From the NCBI RefSeq assembly GCF_036237315.1, contig NZ_CP108356.1, positions 8,065,501 to 8,129,500 of the forward strand: a stretch of 64,000 nt of DNA, read 5' to 3'. The stretch comes from Streptomyces sp. NBC_01351 (GTDB lineage Bacteria; Actinomycetota; Actinomycetes; Streptomycetales; Streptomycetaceae). Below are positions 33,236 through 42,097 of the stretch, piece after piece. A model generated the notes under the pieces. It did not search any database and had not been told where the DNA came from. It worked only from the letters and a program-made list of their open reading frames with translations. Both the position numbers and the translations under genes were made by a program. Positions within the stretch are counted from its first letter, which is position 1. Each line of letters begins with the position of its first letter.

Positions 33236-34636
33236 TCAGAGCCCGGCCAGCGTGTCGCGCAGCCGTCGGGCCTCCTTGAGTAGGCGGGACGACCCGGGCC
33301 GCTGGGCCAGAGCGGTCACCTCGGCCACATCACCGCGCGCACCCGACAGCCGTGCGGAGTCCGCCGCGACGGCCAGCAGCGCCCCGTGCGCCTGCGGCTT
33401 GGTGCAGGTCAGGAGGCCGGGGAGTGCGGCTGCCAGGACCGCCCAGACCGGGGCGGCGCCCTGCGGGGCGGCGGCCGCCGCCCCCAGCGAGTCGGTCACC
33501 AGGGCGACCTTCAGCGTGCCCAGTCCCACGAGTTCGACGAGTTCGCGGCCCAGCAGCTCCCCGTCGAGCCTGCCCCGCGCGGCCAGCAGGAGCAGCGCCC
33601 GTACGGCGGCATCCCGCTCCTCCTGTGGAACCGAGGCGAGCCCGTAGGCGACGGCGAGGTGCACGGCCGGTCCCGCCGGGCCGTCGGCCGCGGCGAGCGC
33701 CTCCAGGAAGGCGGGCGCGCCGCGGCCGCCGTCCTGGTCTGCAGCCGACGCGACCCCCGTCAGCAGCCGGGCCGCGGCGATCTCCGGGTGCCAGGGCAGG
33801 GTCGCGACCGTGTGGGCGTCCCGGAAGTCCGGCAGGGACCCGTGCGGGCAGGAGATGCCTGGCTCGAACTTCCTGAACAGCGACCAGAACCGCCGGGGGA
33901 ACGCACCGCGGCCCTCGATCGCCTCGTGCCCCACCAGGATCCGGCGGCCGACGCGCGCACCCCGGCGCCTGCTGGGACGTTGGGGCGCACCGGACTCGCG
34001 CTCCCGCCACCCCGACGGCTGCGGCAGCCCGCCCTGCCGCAGCCAGTCGGCCACCCGGGGCCCCTCCGCGAGATCCAACTTCTCGGCGGCGCGCACGGCT
34101 TCGGCGTCGACAGGGCCGCCGCAGCGCAGCAACGCCTGCCCCAGGTCCGCCGGGCCGGGCCGGACGCCGAGGCGCCCGTACTCCGCGAGCCGCTCGACCA
34201 GATGGCGCGGCTCCACCGCACCGGTCGGCCCGCTCGGCACGGACAGCGGGAACGGGATCGGGTCGCCGGCCCGCAGCCGTGCGTGGAGTTCGCCCAGGCG
34301 CGCCCCCGCGATGTAGTCCAGCGCCACGTGCTGGCACAGTTCGAGCCAGCCCGCCCCGGCGTTCTCCCAGGACTCCTCGCCCCGTACGGGCTCCAGCGTG
34401 GCGCCGACGATGCCCGCGAGACACGCCACCTGCGGGTCCGGCCGTACGGCGAACTCGCGCGGGATGGAGCCCAACGCGACGGCCAGCGCCTCCCGGTCCC
34501 GGTAGGCGTGCACCACCACGGCGCTCAGCAGTCGTTCGAACGTCTCCACGCTTGGGCCGCGGCGGACGGCCAGCACGGCCGCGACTTCGTCGGCGAGCGC
34601 ACCGGTTGACGGTACGGCGTATTCCCCCTCGATCAT
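33236..34636 (-). CDS. 466-aa helical protein of unknown function (DUF6493-like)
   Basis: Converges with the RNA ligase with 1 nt between stops. Mostly helical; the C-terminal part (LLAVAADSARLSGARGDVAEVTALAQRPGSSRLLKEARRLRDTLAG) resembles the end of DUF6493 proteins found with SWIM and MoxR genes. There is a conserved-looking middle (HEAIEGRGAFPRRFWSLFRKF). No enzymatic motif. ATG 34636 with TAACCT 7 nt upstream, so leaderless. Confidence 0.65.
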   Translation of the reverse strand: MIEGEYAVPSTGALADEVAAVLAVRRGPSVETFERLLSAVVVHAYRDREALAVALGSIPREFAVRPDPQVACLAGIVGATLEPVRGEESWENAGAGWLELCQHVALDYIAGARLGELHARLRAGDPIPFPLSVPSGPTGAVEPRHLVERLAEYGRLGVRPGPADLGQALLRCGGPVDAEAVRAAEKLDLAEGPRVADWLRQGGLPQPSGWRERESGAPQRPSRRRGARVGRRILVGHEAIEGRGAFPRRFWSLFRKFEPGISCPHGSLPDFRDAHTVATLPWHPEIAAARLLTGVASAADQDGGRGAPAFLEALAAADGPAGPAVHLAVAYGLASVPQEERDAAVRALLLLAARGRLDGELLGRELVELVGLGTLKVALVTDSLGAAAAAPQGAAPVWAVLAAALPGLLTCTKPQAHGALLAVAADSARLSGARGDVAEVTALAQRPGSSRLLKEARRLRDTLAGL

Positions 34637-34643
34637 GGATCGC

Positions 34644-34649
34644 AGGTTA
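34644..34649 (-). promoter_or_regulatory. -10 box of leaderless promoter
   Basis: On the minus strand TAACCT ends 7 nt before ATG 34636, with no Shine-Dalgarno sequence. Confidence 0.45.
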
Positions 34650-34789
34650 GACGGTCCCACCGACAGCGAGACGCCAGTGCCGTTCGGACGTCGCGTGATC
34701 GCCGAGCACGGGAGTTCCGCGCGCTCGTCATACGGGCGCAGGCAGTTCACTGCCCCGATCGCCCCCGATCACGGTGGCGAGGGCGGGGT

Positions 34790-35153
34790 TCACCGTCGGG
34801 GCAAGAACCGGCGCAGCCGGCCGCCGCGGCGCTTGGCGGCGAGGGGCCAGGGGCCATGGGACTCGAGCTCGTCGGCCAGCCGGGACAAGAAGGCGCGGAA
34901 CTCGGCTTCGGTGAAGGGCTCTTGACCCTCGTACGGCTCCAACGTGCTCGCCAGCGGTGTGTCCGTGGTCAACACCGCCCGCAGCGCCGCCACCTGCTCG
35001 GCCATCGGCCGGTCGCTGAGCGGTTCGACCTGCATGGCCGTCGCGTACCGGCGTACCAGCTTCTCGTCGAGCGCCGCGCCGCCCTCACGGTACATCGCCT
35101 GGTACAGGATGCAGTTGACCAGCCCGAACGCCCATGCCCCCACCACAGCCATC
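34790..35153 (-). CDS. small hypothetical protein
   Basis: 120 aa. The first about 20 residues (MAVVGAWAFGLVNCILYQAM) are hydrophobic and could anchor the protein; the rest is helical with a basic C-terminus (AAKRRGGRLRRFLPRR). GGGGAAGG lies about 9 nt before ATG 35153. No recognised family. Confidence 0.6.
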
Positions 35154-35537
35154 GCTGGGCCTTCCCCTCTGACGGATGACAGACTCGACCGACAGCCATC
35201 AAACCAGCCGTCATCAGCGATGTCCCCGCGGACTCGGGAACATCGAGGCCATCGGAGCCTTGGCAGCAGACTGCTCCTTCTCGCAGGCGATCCCGTGCTG
35301 CTGGAAGGCAACGACGGCTGCGCCGGCATCGGCCGGGCCGGCGACCGTACGCGGGCCGGCGGCCCAGGAACCGCTGCGGTCGAAATCTTGATCCCATCTG
35401 CCTGACTGGCTGTCCCACTTCGGCGCCGCTCGTCATCCCGACGCGGAACCCACTCGGCCGGTACGCCCATGTGCCCTTGATCACTCAACCTAGTCGCCGG
35501 CTCGGGTCGTCAAGAGGGTGACTATCAAGGAGGGGAC
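35154..35537. other. intergenic region upstream of the sigma factor
   Basis: No gene seen. The last 30 bases hold the AAGGAGGGGAC ribosome site of the sigma-factor gene. Confidence 0.45.
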
Positions 35538-36089
35538 ATGCCAGGTGCTGTAGGCGACGAGGAGTTCGCCGAGTTCACACGGGCCCGCTGGGGGCCTCTA
35601 GGGCGCTTCGCATACGGCCTGACGCTGGACGTCGGCCGTGCAGAGGACCTCGTGCAGGAAGCGCTGGTGCGCTTCTGGCGTGTGCGTGGCCGGGTGGCGG
35701 TCGATCGGCCGGAGGCGTACGTCCGCCGCACGCTCGTCAACCTGGCTGTGACGGCCGGGCGGCGCCGCTGGTGGAGCGAGCGGGTCCTCGGGCGTATCGC
35801 GGAGACCTCGAGTCATCCCGAGTCCGATCCCGGCTACGGCAGTGCCCAGCGCGACGAACTGCGCCGTGCTCTGGCGCGGTTGCCCGCACGCCGGCGCGTG
35901 GTCGTGGTGCTGCGCTACGTAGAGGACCGGTCGGAACGCCAGGTCGCGGAGTTGCTCGGCTGCTCGGTCGGCAGCGTCAAGTCACAGGCCTCGCGGGGGC
36001 TCACGGCACTTCGCGGAACGCCCGCGTTCCGGGCGGTTCCGGAGGCGGTGTCCGGTGTTCGTCTGACCCGAGAGGAGGCCGTGGGATGA
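35538..36089 (+). CDS. ECF RNA polymerase sigma factor, SigE-like
   Basis: 183 aa. Sigma-2 region (EEFAEFTRARWGPLGRFAYGLTLDVGRAEDLVQEALVRFW) and sigma-4 region with HTH (LPARRRVVVVLRYVEDRSERQVAELLGCSVGSVKSQASRGL). Typical of Streptomyces SigE-family ECF factors. AAGGAGGGGAC precedes ATG. The stop overlaps the next start (ATGA), coupling it to a membrane protein that likely inhibits it. Confidence 0.92.
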   Translation: MPGAVGDEEFAEFTRARWGPLGRFAYGLTLDVGRAEDLVQEALVRFWRVRGRVAVDRPEAYVRRTLVNLAVTAGRRRWWSERVLGRIAETSSHPESDPGYGSAQRDELRRALARLPARRRVVVVLRYVEDRSERQVAELLGCSVGSVKSQASRGLTALRGTPAFRAVPEAVSGVRLTREEAVG

Positions 36090-36979
36090 GCCGTACGGAG
36101 CAGGTGCTGAAAAAATCGATCGACGAGGTGGTCGGCGGGTACCGGCCGACGGGTGATCCGTTCGTCCGGGTCGAGGCGGCGGTTCGTCTTCGTCGGCGCA
36201 GGAACCGGGCGATGGTGGGTGCGTCGGGCGCCGCCGTGGTCGCGGCGTCGGTCGGAGTCGTGGTCGCCCTGCCCGGTGGCGCCGGGCAGGGGTCTGCGGG
36301 ACCGGCCGCGGTTTCGTCCGCCGAGCCACCGAGCACAGTGCTGTCGGGCTACGAGATGGTGCCGGGCACCGTCTACCGGGTCGCGCGCGGGACGCACACC
36401 GGAGTCGAGTGGCAGGTGGGGTCGGCCGACGGCCGAAAGGGCCAGGCCTGCCTGGTCTCGCGGAACGTGCTGTTGGGCGGGATCGGCGCGTGTTTCCCCA
36501 CGGGGGACGCCAAGGTCCATTGGGCCGCCGGCTCGCCGAAGACGGTGAGGTCGACCGACGAGCCGTTCACGGTCGTCGGGGTCGCCCCGGCGGGTGTGGC
36601 ACGGGTCAAGGTCGTGCTCGCGGACGGTTCCGGACCGGACACGGAGACCGTTGTGACCCCGACCGCGACGGACACGCGCTTCTTCGCCGTGCTCGTCCGG
36701 GGAAGCATCCGCCAGCAGGTGCGGGTGCAGGCGTTGGACGCGGCGGGCAGCCCCCTGGGTGCGCCCGTGGCGGCCGACGGAAAACAGGAATTCAAGGACC
36801 GGACGCCGCCGTTCTGCCTGACTGGCGGCACGCACCCCTCGGACGGGGCGGATCCGACCACGGGACCCGGCAGGCTCTCGGACCTCGTTGCCGGCGCCCC
36901 GTGCGGCACCCCGAGTTCGGCCCTGGGCCGGCCGGTGGCGCCCGCGTCGGCGTCGGGCTCTTCGAGTCCGCCCCGTTGA
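36086..36979 (+). CDS. membrane protein, probable anti-sigma partner
   Basis: 297 aa. Cytoplasmic N-terminus (1-37), one membrane helix about 42-62 (AMVGASGAAVVAASVGVVVAL), large exported domain. The place immediately after an ECF sigma gene with 4-nt overlap and the N-in topology fit an anti-sigma factor, but no zinc-binding HxxxCxxC motif is present. Low-complexity Ser/Ala tail. Confidence 0.75.
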   Translation: MSRTEQVLKKSIDEVVGGYRPTGDPFVRVEAAVRLRRRRNRAMVGASGAAVVAASVGVVVALPGGAGQGSAGPAAVSSAEPPSTVLSGYEMVPGTVYRVARGTHTGVEWQVGSADGRKGQACLVSRNVLLGGIGACFPTGDAKVHWAAGSPKTVRSTDEPFTVVGVAPAGVARVKVVLADGSGPDTETVVTPTATDTRFFAVLVRGSIRQQVRVQALDAAGSPLGAPVAADGKQEFKDRTPPFCLTGGTHPSDGADPTTGPGRLSDLVAGAPCGTPSSALGRPVAPASASGSSSPPR

Positions 36980-37019
36980 ACCGCCCCCGTCGGAAGAATC
37001 TCGGAAAGTGAGAAGTGCT

Positions 37020-38267
37020 GTGACGTTCAGAGGAACACCAACACCAACACCAACACCAACACGAGCACGCACACGAACACGAACACGAATACGCACCCGT
37101 GCCGTCGCGGTGACCGTATCGATGGTCGTGCTGCTCACCGGCGCCGGTGTCGTCAGTACCGCCCAGGCGCGTCCGCTCGTACCGACCGAGGCCGGCGCGC
37201 AGTCATGGCCGGCGTCGTGGTCTGCCAACCACCCCGCCGTCGGCAACGGCTCGTTGCGTGCGACAGCGTCGGCGGGCGGGGCGACCATCGCGGCGGGCTG
37301 GACCGAGTGGTCTCCCGACGGCAGGGAAACCGTGGAAGCTCCTCTCGCCGTGCACATGGAGAACGGCAGTTGGAAGAAGCGGGACCTGCCCGTACCCCCC
37401 GGGTCCACGGGCCGTGTGGAAGACCTGACCATGCTCGATGCCGCTGACGCGTGGGCGGTCGGAAGCACCGGGGCGCCGTACCTCGCTCACTGGGACGGCG
37501 ACAGGTGGACACAGGTGCCGGCGCCCGCCGAACACCGGTTCGGCGGCTATCTCGGCGTCTCCGCTTCGGGGCCCGACAACGTCTGGGTCGTTGGTGTCGG
37601 TCCGGTGACGGAGGACGGCCCGTTCGGTGTCCTTCTGGCCCGGTACGACGGCACGGCCTGGCGTACCGTTCCGCTGCCCGCGGACGCGGCCGGCCCCGAA
37701 GGCTGGGACCGGACCTGGATGAGCGGCATCAGTGTTCTCGGCCCGGACGACGTGTGGATCACAGGCATCGCCAACCGCACGGTGCACTGGGACGGACACG
37801 GGTGGACGCGCGTGCCCGTACCGCTCGCCGGGGACGAGGAGATGTGGTTCGACCGCGTACGGAGCAATCCGGTCTACGGCACCTGGGCCGTCGGCTACGC
37901 GTTCAGGCCCGGCTCGCTGCGCACACCCGTCGCGCTACGCTGGAACGGCCGCGCATGGCAGCGGGCCGCATTGCCCAAGGACAACGGGGCCCAGCTGCTG
38001 GACATCACCTTCACCGCCCGCGGGCCGCTGGGCGTCGGCTACTGGATGAATACCGAAGCCCGGACGCACACGGGCTACGGCCTGCTGCTGCCGGTCCTGC
38101 CCGGTGTCAAGGCCAGGCATCTGGCTCTTCCCGCCGAAAGTTTCCTGTTCAGTTCCGCGACCACCGGGCCTGGCGGATTCGGGCTCTGGGTAGTCGGCAT
38201 CCGCGCAACCGAATCCATGCTGCTGGAGCCGTTCGCCGCCACGGTGCCGCTCCCACCCACGTCCTGA
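37020..38267 (+). CDS. secreted beta-propeller-like protein
   Basis: 415 aa. The N-terminus is TFRGTPTPTPTPTRARTRTRTRIRTR, coded by a 6-bp repeat, then the membrane or signal helix AVAVTVSMVVLLTGAGVVSTAQARP. The rest has repeats of DAWAVGSTG..WDGDRWTQVPAP type (DxWxVG ... WxGxxW), as in secreted propeller proteins. No enzyme motif. GTG 37020 fits the repeat-coded N-terminus, though the ribosome site is weak. It may belong to the sigma operon. Confidence 0.7.
   Translation: MTFRGTPTPTPTPTRARTRTRTRIRTRAVAVTVSMVVLLTGAGVVSTAQARPLVPTEAGAQSWPASWSANHPAVGNGSLRATASAGGATIAAGWTEWSPDGRETVEAPLAVHMENGSWKKRDLPVPPGSTGRVEDLTMLDAADAWAVGSTGAPYLAHWDGDRWTQVPAPAEHRFGGYLGVSASGPDNVWVVGVGPVTEDGPFGVLLARYDGTAWRTVPLPADAAGPEGWDRTWMSGISVLGPDDVWITGIANRTVHWDGHGWTRVPVPLAGDEEMWFDRVRSNPVYGTWAVGYAFRPGSLRTPVALRWNGRAWQRAALPKDNGAQLLDITFTARGPLGVGYWMNTEARTHTGYGLLLPVLPGVKARHLALPAESFLFSSATTGPGGFGLWVVGIRATESMLLEPFAATVPLPPTS
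37033..37094 (+). repeat. 6-bp tandem repeat in the propeller-protein start
   Basis: About ten imperfect copies of AACACC and AACACG/ACACGA, in frame, encoding alternating Thr-Pro and Arg-Thr pairs just before the signal helix. The unit is a multiple of three, so copy changes lengthen or shorten the protein without shifting frame. Confidence 0.8.
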
Positions 38268-38277
38268 GGCGCTGAGT

Positions 38278-38310
38278 CGGCCACGGCCGCCCGGCAAGCG
38301 ACCGTGGCCG
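38278..38310. terminator. hairpin between converging genes
   Basis: Perfect 9-bp stem (CGGCCACGG at 38278-38286, CCGTGGCCG at 38302-38310) with a 15-nt loop. Confidence 0.55.
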
Positions 38311-38339
38311 CACTCCCACGTCACGGGTCGGCAGCCTTC

Positions 38340-38780
38340 TCAGCGCAGCTGCTCGGCCAGTCCGACGATGATGCCCTCCGGGCCGCGGAGGTAGCAGAGC
38401 AGATGGCTGTCCTCGAACCGGGCTATCTCGCCGACGAGTTCGGCACCGTGAGGGCGCAGGCGGGCAACGGTGTCCTCGATGTCGTCGACGGCGAACATGA
38501 CGCGGTGCGTGCCCAGAACGTTGTGCGGCCGGTTGCGCGGCCCGGCACTGATCGCCGCGGGGCTGCGGTACTTCGCCAGCTCGAGTCGGCTGTGACCGTC
38601 CGGGGTCCGGACCATCGCGATGTCACAGCGGACGCCGTCGAGTCCCGTGCACTGGTCGGCGAAGAGGCCCTCGATCTCCGCCGTGCCCTCCAGCTCCATA
38701 CCGAGTTCCACGAAGAACGCGATGGCGGCCTCCATGTCCTCGACGACGATGCCGACGTTGTCCATCCGCTGAATCGCCAT
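38340..38780 (-). CDS. VOC/glyoxalase family protein
   Basis: 146 aa. Typical single-chain VOC pattern: MDNVGIVVEDMEAAIAFFVELGMELEGTAEIEGLF near the N-terminus and HRVMFAVDDIEDTVARLRPHGAELVGEIARFEDSHLLCYLRGPEGIIVGLAEQL at the end, with His/Glu metal ligands likely (H/E in both halves). Substrate unknown. AAGGTGAG lies upstream of ATG 38780. Confidence 0.86.
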   Translation of the reverse strand: MAIQRMDNVGIVVEDMEAAIAFFVELGMELEGTAEIEGLFADQCTGLDGVRCDIAMVRTPDGHSRLELAKYRSPAAISAGPRNRPHNVLGTHRVMFAVDDIEDTVARLRPHGAELVGEIARFEDSHLLCYLRGPEGIIVGLAEQLR

Positions 38781-38958
38781 GCCGGTCTCACCTTCTTCCT
38801 CGCGCGGCCGGTGGTGGCCGCTGATGTCCCTGGGACGGAGCCGGTGCCACGCTCTCGACATCCTCATACCGTCGGACTCCGAAAATCCGGATCGCGCCTC
38901 ACCACCGCTACAGCAGACCGGTGAGCCAGGGGCCACCACCGAGGATGATCGAGGCGTT

Positions 38959-39204
38959 TCAGGACGCGGGGCGGCGCGCGAGAACGGGGTGGGTCGGATC
39001 CTGCCGGCCCCCTGAGGGCAGTATCCGGAGCTCGCCCTGGTCGCTGATCTCGGCACGGATGATCCCGGTGTCATCGGCATAGACGGGATGGCCGCCCGGA
39101 CCCGTCTGCGTGGTGCGTGTGACGACGACGATGTCCGTTCCCTGAGCCCCGGGTTCACCCCTGTCGAACACCAGCTCGTAGCGATCCTCCTGGTCACCGC
39201 CCAC
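38959..39204 (-). CDS. small conserved protein, DUF6296-like
   Basis: 81 aa (MGGDQEDRYELVFDRGEPGAQGTDIVVVTRTTQTGPGGHPVYADDTGIIRAEISDQGELRILPSGGRQ). The RYELVF...VVVV.RT...GPGGHPVY.D.TG..RAEIS pattern matches a Streptomyces small family, which I recall as DUF6296. Function unknown. GTG 39204 has GGAGGTG 4 nt upstream. Confidence 0.65.
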   Translation of the reverse strand: MGGDQEDRYELVFDRGEPGAQGTDIVVVTRTTQTGPGGHPVYADDTGIIRAEISDQGELRILPSGGRQDPTHPVLARRPAS

Positions 39205-39694
39205 TGCGCACCTCCACGTGCCCGCTGTCGCGTGGCCCGCGCACCGGCGGGCCGCGTACCAACGTGCCCCACGAGCCTCGATGGCGAGAGGCGCCACGCG
39301 GCACCGGGGTCCGACTGGGGGAGTCGGAGCGTCCGGAGAGTCCGCGGTGGCGCCCGGTGCGCCCTGCTCGATTGCGTGGGAAGTGCGCCGAGCCCGCCCA
39401 CACCGCCCGCACTTCCTATCGTGCGGTGAGCCTGACGGGGCGTGCCTCGGTCGAGGGCCGCCGGGGCAGGTCCGGGGTGAGGGGGAGTGCGCAGATCCGG
39501 TGGCCGCTGGGGCGCGAGGCCGTAGGAGCGCGTCGGCGGCGATCTGCGCCAGGACCGTGCGGGCGCCGGTCCCGAGGTCGGTGGCATTCGTCTGGACGAG
39601 GTACGTGCCGTCCCGGAGGGCGTGCGCCGCGAGTGGCGCCTCCCTCTGCACGCCGTTGCCGGGGCGCAGCCCCGCCCCGGCCCGCCGTACGGCG
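39205..39694. other. intergenic region containing a dead xanthine-dehydrogenase piece
   Basis: No intact gene. The only recognisable coding is a fragment at 39525-39660 (minus strand). The rest shows no resemblance. Confidence 0.5.
39525..39660 (-). pseudogene. fragment of a molybdenum hydroxylase large subunit
   Basis: The minus frame reads DGTYLVQTNATDLGTGARTVLAQIAADAL, matching the conserved TNATDIGTGARTALxQIAADALG segment of xanthine dehydrogenase-type molybdenum subunits. It is about 45 codons of an otherwise missing 700-residue protein. Confidence 0.5.
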
Positions 39695-40540
39695 TCAGTA
39701 GCCCGGGTACATACCCAGGAAGGCGCCGATGGCCACGGTGATGACACCGCCTTCGACGCAGAGTCCGAAGAGGAGGAGGGCCACGGCGAGGGCTGCGTCC
39801 CCCGCCGTGCTGGACCGCGTTTCGCGAACGATCGAGACGTGTGGTTGGTCCGGATGGTAGGCGACCTGGACGGTCGGGGCGCCGCTTTTGGCGTACACGC
39901 TGCGGCAAACGCCGTGCAGGTCCGTGTACACGTACGTCCCGAAACTGCCGCCCAGGACGCGCGCGTTCCCGACTCTCCCTGCCTCCACGGTGATGCCGTT
40001 CCGGGGCAGGTACCACTGGCGGTACACACTGTCCGCCCCCATGGCGCCGAACGCGATGCTCCCCGCCCCGAAGGAGGGGCCGACCAGCAGGATTGCGAGC
40101 GCGAGCGTCCACTCCCCGTGGATCCCGACGGCGAGTGCCAGGGCGAAGTGGAAGAGGCCGACGGCGAGCGCCCAGATCTTGCGCCTGCGCTTTCTCCGCT
40201 CTTCACGGGACTCGGTCAGGGCGCGGGCGGTGACCAGATTTGAGCCGTCGACCGTATCGGCCTCCTCGGTGAGCGTGACCAGGGCCGCGTTGACGGCGTC
40301 GGCGAACAGGGTCACGGCGGCCTCGCTCACGTCGTCGACGTGGTGCACGGCAGGCGCCGTCCCGGCTGGGGCGGTGAGCTCGACGGCGACGGCGCGCCCC
40401 TCCGAGCGAATGCGCCTGATCGCCCGGAGCGGGATCCGAAGCTCCTCGGTCGTCCGGCGCAACACCAGCGCATCGTCGTCGAATTGGAGCACGGTGCCGC
40501 TGGAACTGCGCAGGACCGGTATAGGTGATGCGATCGACAT
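39695..40540 (-). CDS. membrane protein of unknown function
   Basis: 281 aa. A soluble N-terminal domain of about 110 residues (DDALVLRRTTEELRIPLRAIRRI resembles a PH-like fold), a basic linker RREERRKRRRKIW, two membrane helices (about 138-185), then an extracellular loop and a final helix. ATG 40540 lacks a ribosome site but TACGAT lies 7 nt upstream, so a leaderless mRNA is likely. Family not identified. Confidence 0.65.
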   Translation of the reverse strand: MSIASPIPVLRSSSGTVLQFDDDALVLRRTTEELRIPLRAIRRIRSEGRAVAVELTAPAGTAPAVHHVDDVSEAAVTLFADAVNAALVTLTEEADTVDGSNLVTARALTESREERRKRRRKIWALAVGLFHFALALAVGIHGEWTLALAILLVGPSFGAGSIAFGAMGADSVYRQWYLPRNGITVEAGRVGNARVLGGSFGTYVYTDLHGVCRSVYAKSGAPTVQVAYHPDQPHVSIVRETRSSTAGDAALAVALLLFGLCVEGGVITVAIGAFLGMYPGY

Positions 40541-41043
40541 GGGCGTGATCGTATGGGCTGGACTGGGGTGACGGGGACAGTCCGGGAGCCGTGAGGCAGC
40601 CGACTGGACGCCCCGGCGGCCGACCTCGAACACGGCACCTGGGCCCCTGCGCCGTCGGGCCTGCCCTCGACTCCGCAGCCACCCCCTACGGACCGGCGGC
40701 GTGTCCCGCCCGCGGTAGGAGTAGTGCAATCAGTCGCCTCCGCCGCCACCGCAGGAGGAGCCCCACCGCCGGACGCACCATCCCCGCAGGAGAAACTGAC
40801 GCCGTCGTTCTTCCAGGATCGGGAACGCCGTTGCCTCTGCGATGACCTGCCGCCGAATGCGCCGCCGCGCCAGACCTGGAAGAGCCCCCAGGCGAGAGCG
40901 TTCCCCATAACCTTGGAGATGTCCGCCTCGGCCTTCTTCCCGGCGGCGCAGCCGGAGGGGTTGCGTGCGCCAGCGCGCGGCTCCTCGCTCTTACCGCTAC
41001 GCGCTCCGTGCTCACCTGACCCCGCGCCCGGATGCGTCCGGCT
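40541..41043. other. intergenic region with weak coding-like signal on the minus strand
   Basis: A minus frame (about 40690-41010) reads KKAEADISKVMGNALAWGLFQVWRGG then a Gly/Cys-rich stretch, faintly like the end of TPM-domain proteins, but no start, family or stop fits well. I do not call a gene. Confidence 0.35.
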
Positions 41044-41841
41044 TCAAGGGCGCCGCGCCCAAGCGAGAGCGGAACGATTGAGCGTGGCGTGGAAGGCTCC
41101 TGTCGCCGAGAGCGAGTGCTGCTCGTTCAGGAGGGCGGTGGCTCGGGAGTGCCCGATTCGGCCGACGGCGCGGGCCAGGTTGGTGACGTGCTCCAGGGAG
41201 ACGATGCGGGACAGTTCCTCGACGGAGCTGTACACCATGAGCTCGACCTCGATGTGTACCTCGTCGAAGCCCGCGTGGGCCAGGAGTCTGCGCAGGTGCC
41301 TTCCAATGTCGCGGTGGGGGATGTGCCCTCCGACCTGGTCGGCCACGGCCCGGGCCGCCTCACCGTCACGAGAGGCCAGGGTGAGGGAGGCCCAGTCCGG
41401 CTCGAGGATTCCGATCACCCCGCCGGGCCGCAGTATCCGATGAACCTCGGCCAGTACGGCCGCAGGGTCGGCGACGTGCTGCAGTACGCGTTCGATCCGG
41501 CAGCCGTCGAACCACCCGTCGGTGAAGGGCAGGCGCTGGGCGTCAGCACGGACCAGCCTCACCGGGTGCCCCATGGACCGCAGGCGGACTCGGCTCGCGG
41601 CCAGCATCGTGGCGCTGGCATCCACGCCGTACGCGCGCATGCCGTCGAGCTCCAGCTGCACCAGCTCGTGCCCGGCGCCGCACCCCAGGTCCAGAACCCG
41701 ACCGCCCGGCGTCGGACCGAGCCCCGAACGCAACCTCTGCTTGGGTCCATGAGGCGCGCTGAGAGCACGGTCGACATGATCGAGGTAGTCAATTAGTTCT
41801 GTACCCCGCCCGCTGCGGTCCACATCCGAGAAGTCGCTCAC
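41044..41841 (-). CDS. class I SAM-dependent methyltransferase
   Basis: 265 aa. Motif I VLDLGCGAGHELV (about 49-61), acidic loop GVDAS, motif II-like FDGCRIERVLQHVADPAAVLAEVHRILRPGGVIGILEPDW. This is the Methyltransf_11-type pattern used for small molecules. The C-terminal third is helical. GTG 41841 with GAGGAG upstream. Unrelated to the duplicated pair at 55 and 28058. Confidence 0.9.
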   Translation of the reverse strand: MSDFSDVDRSGRGTELIDYLDHVDRALSAPHGPKQRLRSGLGPTPGGRVLDLGCGAGHELVQLELDGMRAYGVDASATMLAASRVRLRSMGHPVRLVRADAQRLPFTDGWFDGCRIERVLQHVADPAAVLAEVHRILRPGGVIGILEPDWASLTLASRDGEAARAVADQVGGHIPHRDIGRHLRRLLAHAGFDEVHIEVELMVYSSVEELSRIVSLEHVTNLARAVGRIGHSRATALLNEQHSLSATGAFHATLNRSALAWARRP

Positions 41842-42097
41842 GACAGCTCCTCAGCGGGCGCCCAGGCGGCCGACCCCCGCAGACCGCTCCCTCATGGTTG
41901 GTTCCATCCGGGCCGCCAGTCGCTATGCCGCCATCCTGCCACAGCAGTTCCGGCACGCGGCCGGATCTGCCCGGTCGGCTGCACGGCCCCGCTACGCCCG
42001 TGAGCCCGCCGGCCGGGTCGGCGAGCACCTGACTGCCGCAGACCCCGGACACGCTTGGGCGGGCGTGAAGTTCGCCGGGTCCTGGGGGTCGCGCGGC

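Noticed and set aside
37033..37094. Short tandem repeat considered as a CRISPR or other array
   Set aside because: Units are 6 bp and contiguous without spacers, and they lie inside a reading frame. No CRISPR array or cas gene was seen anywhere in the window.
40690..41010. Minus-strand frame ending in a Gly/Cys-rich tail, like a TPM protein end
   Set aside because: No start codon with ribosome site, no stop in a sensible place and only faint resemblance.
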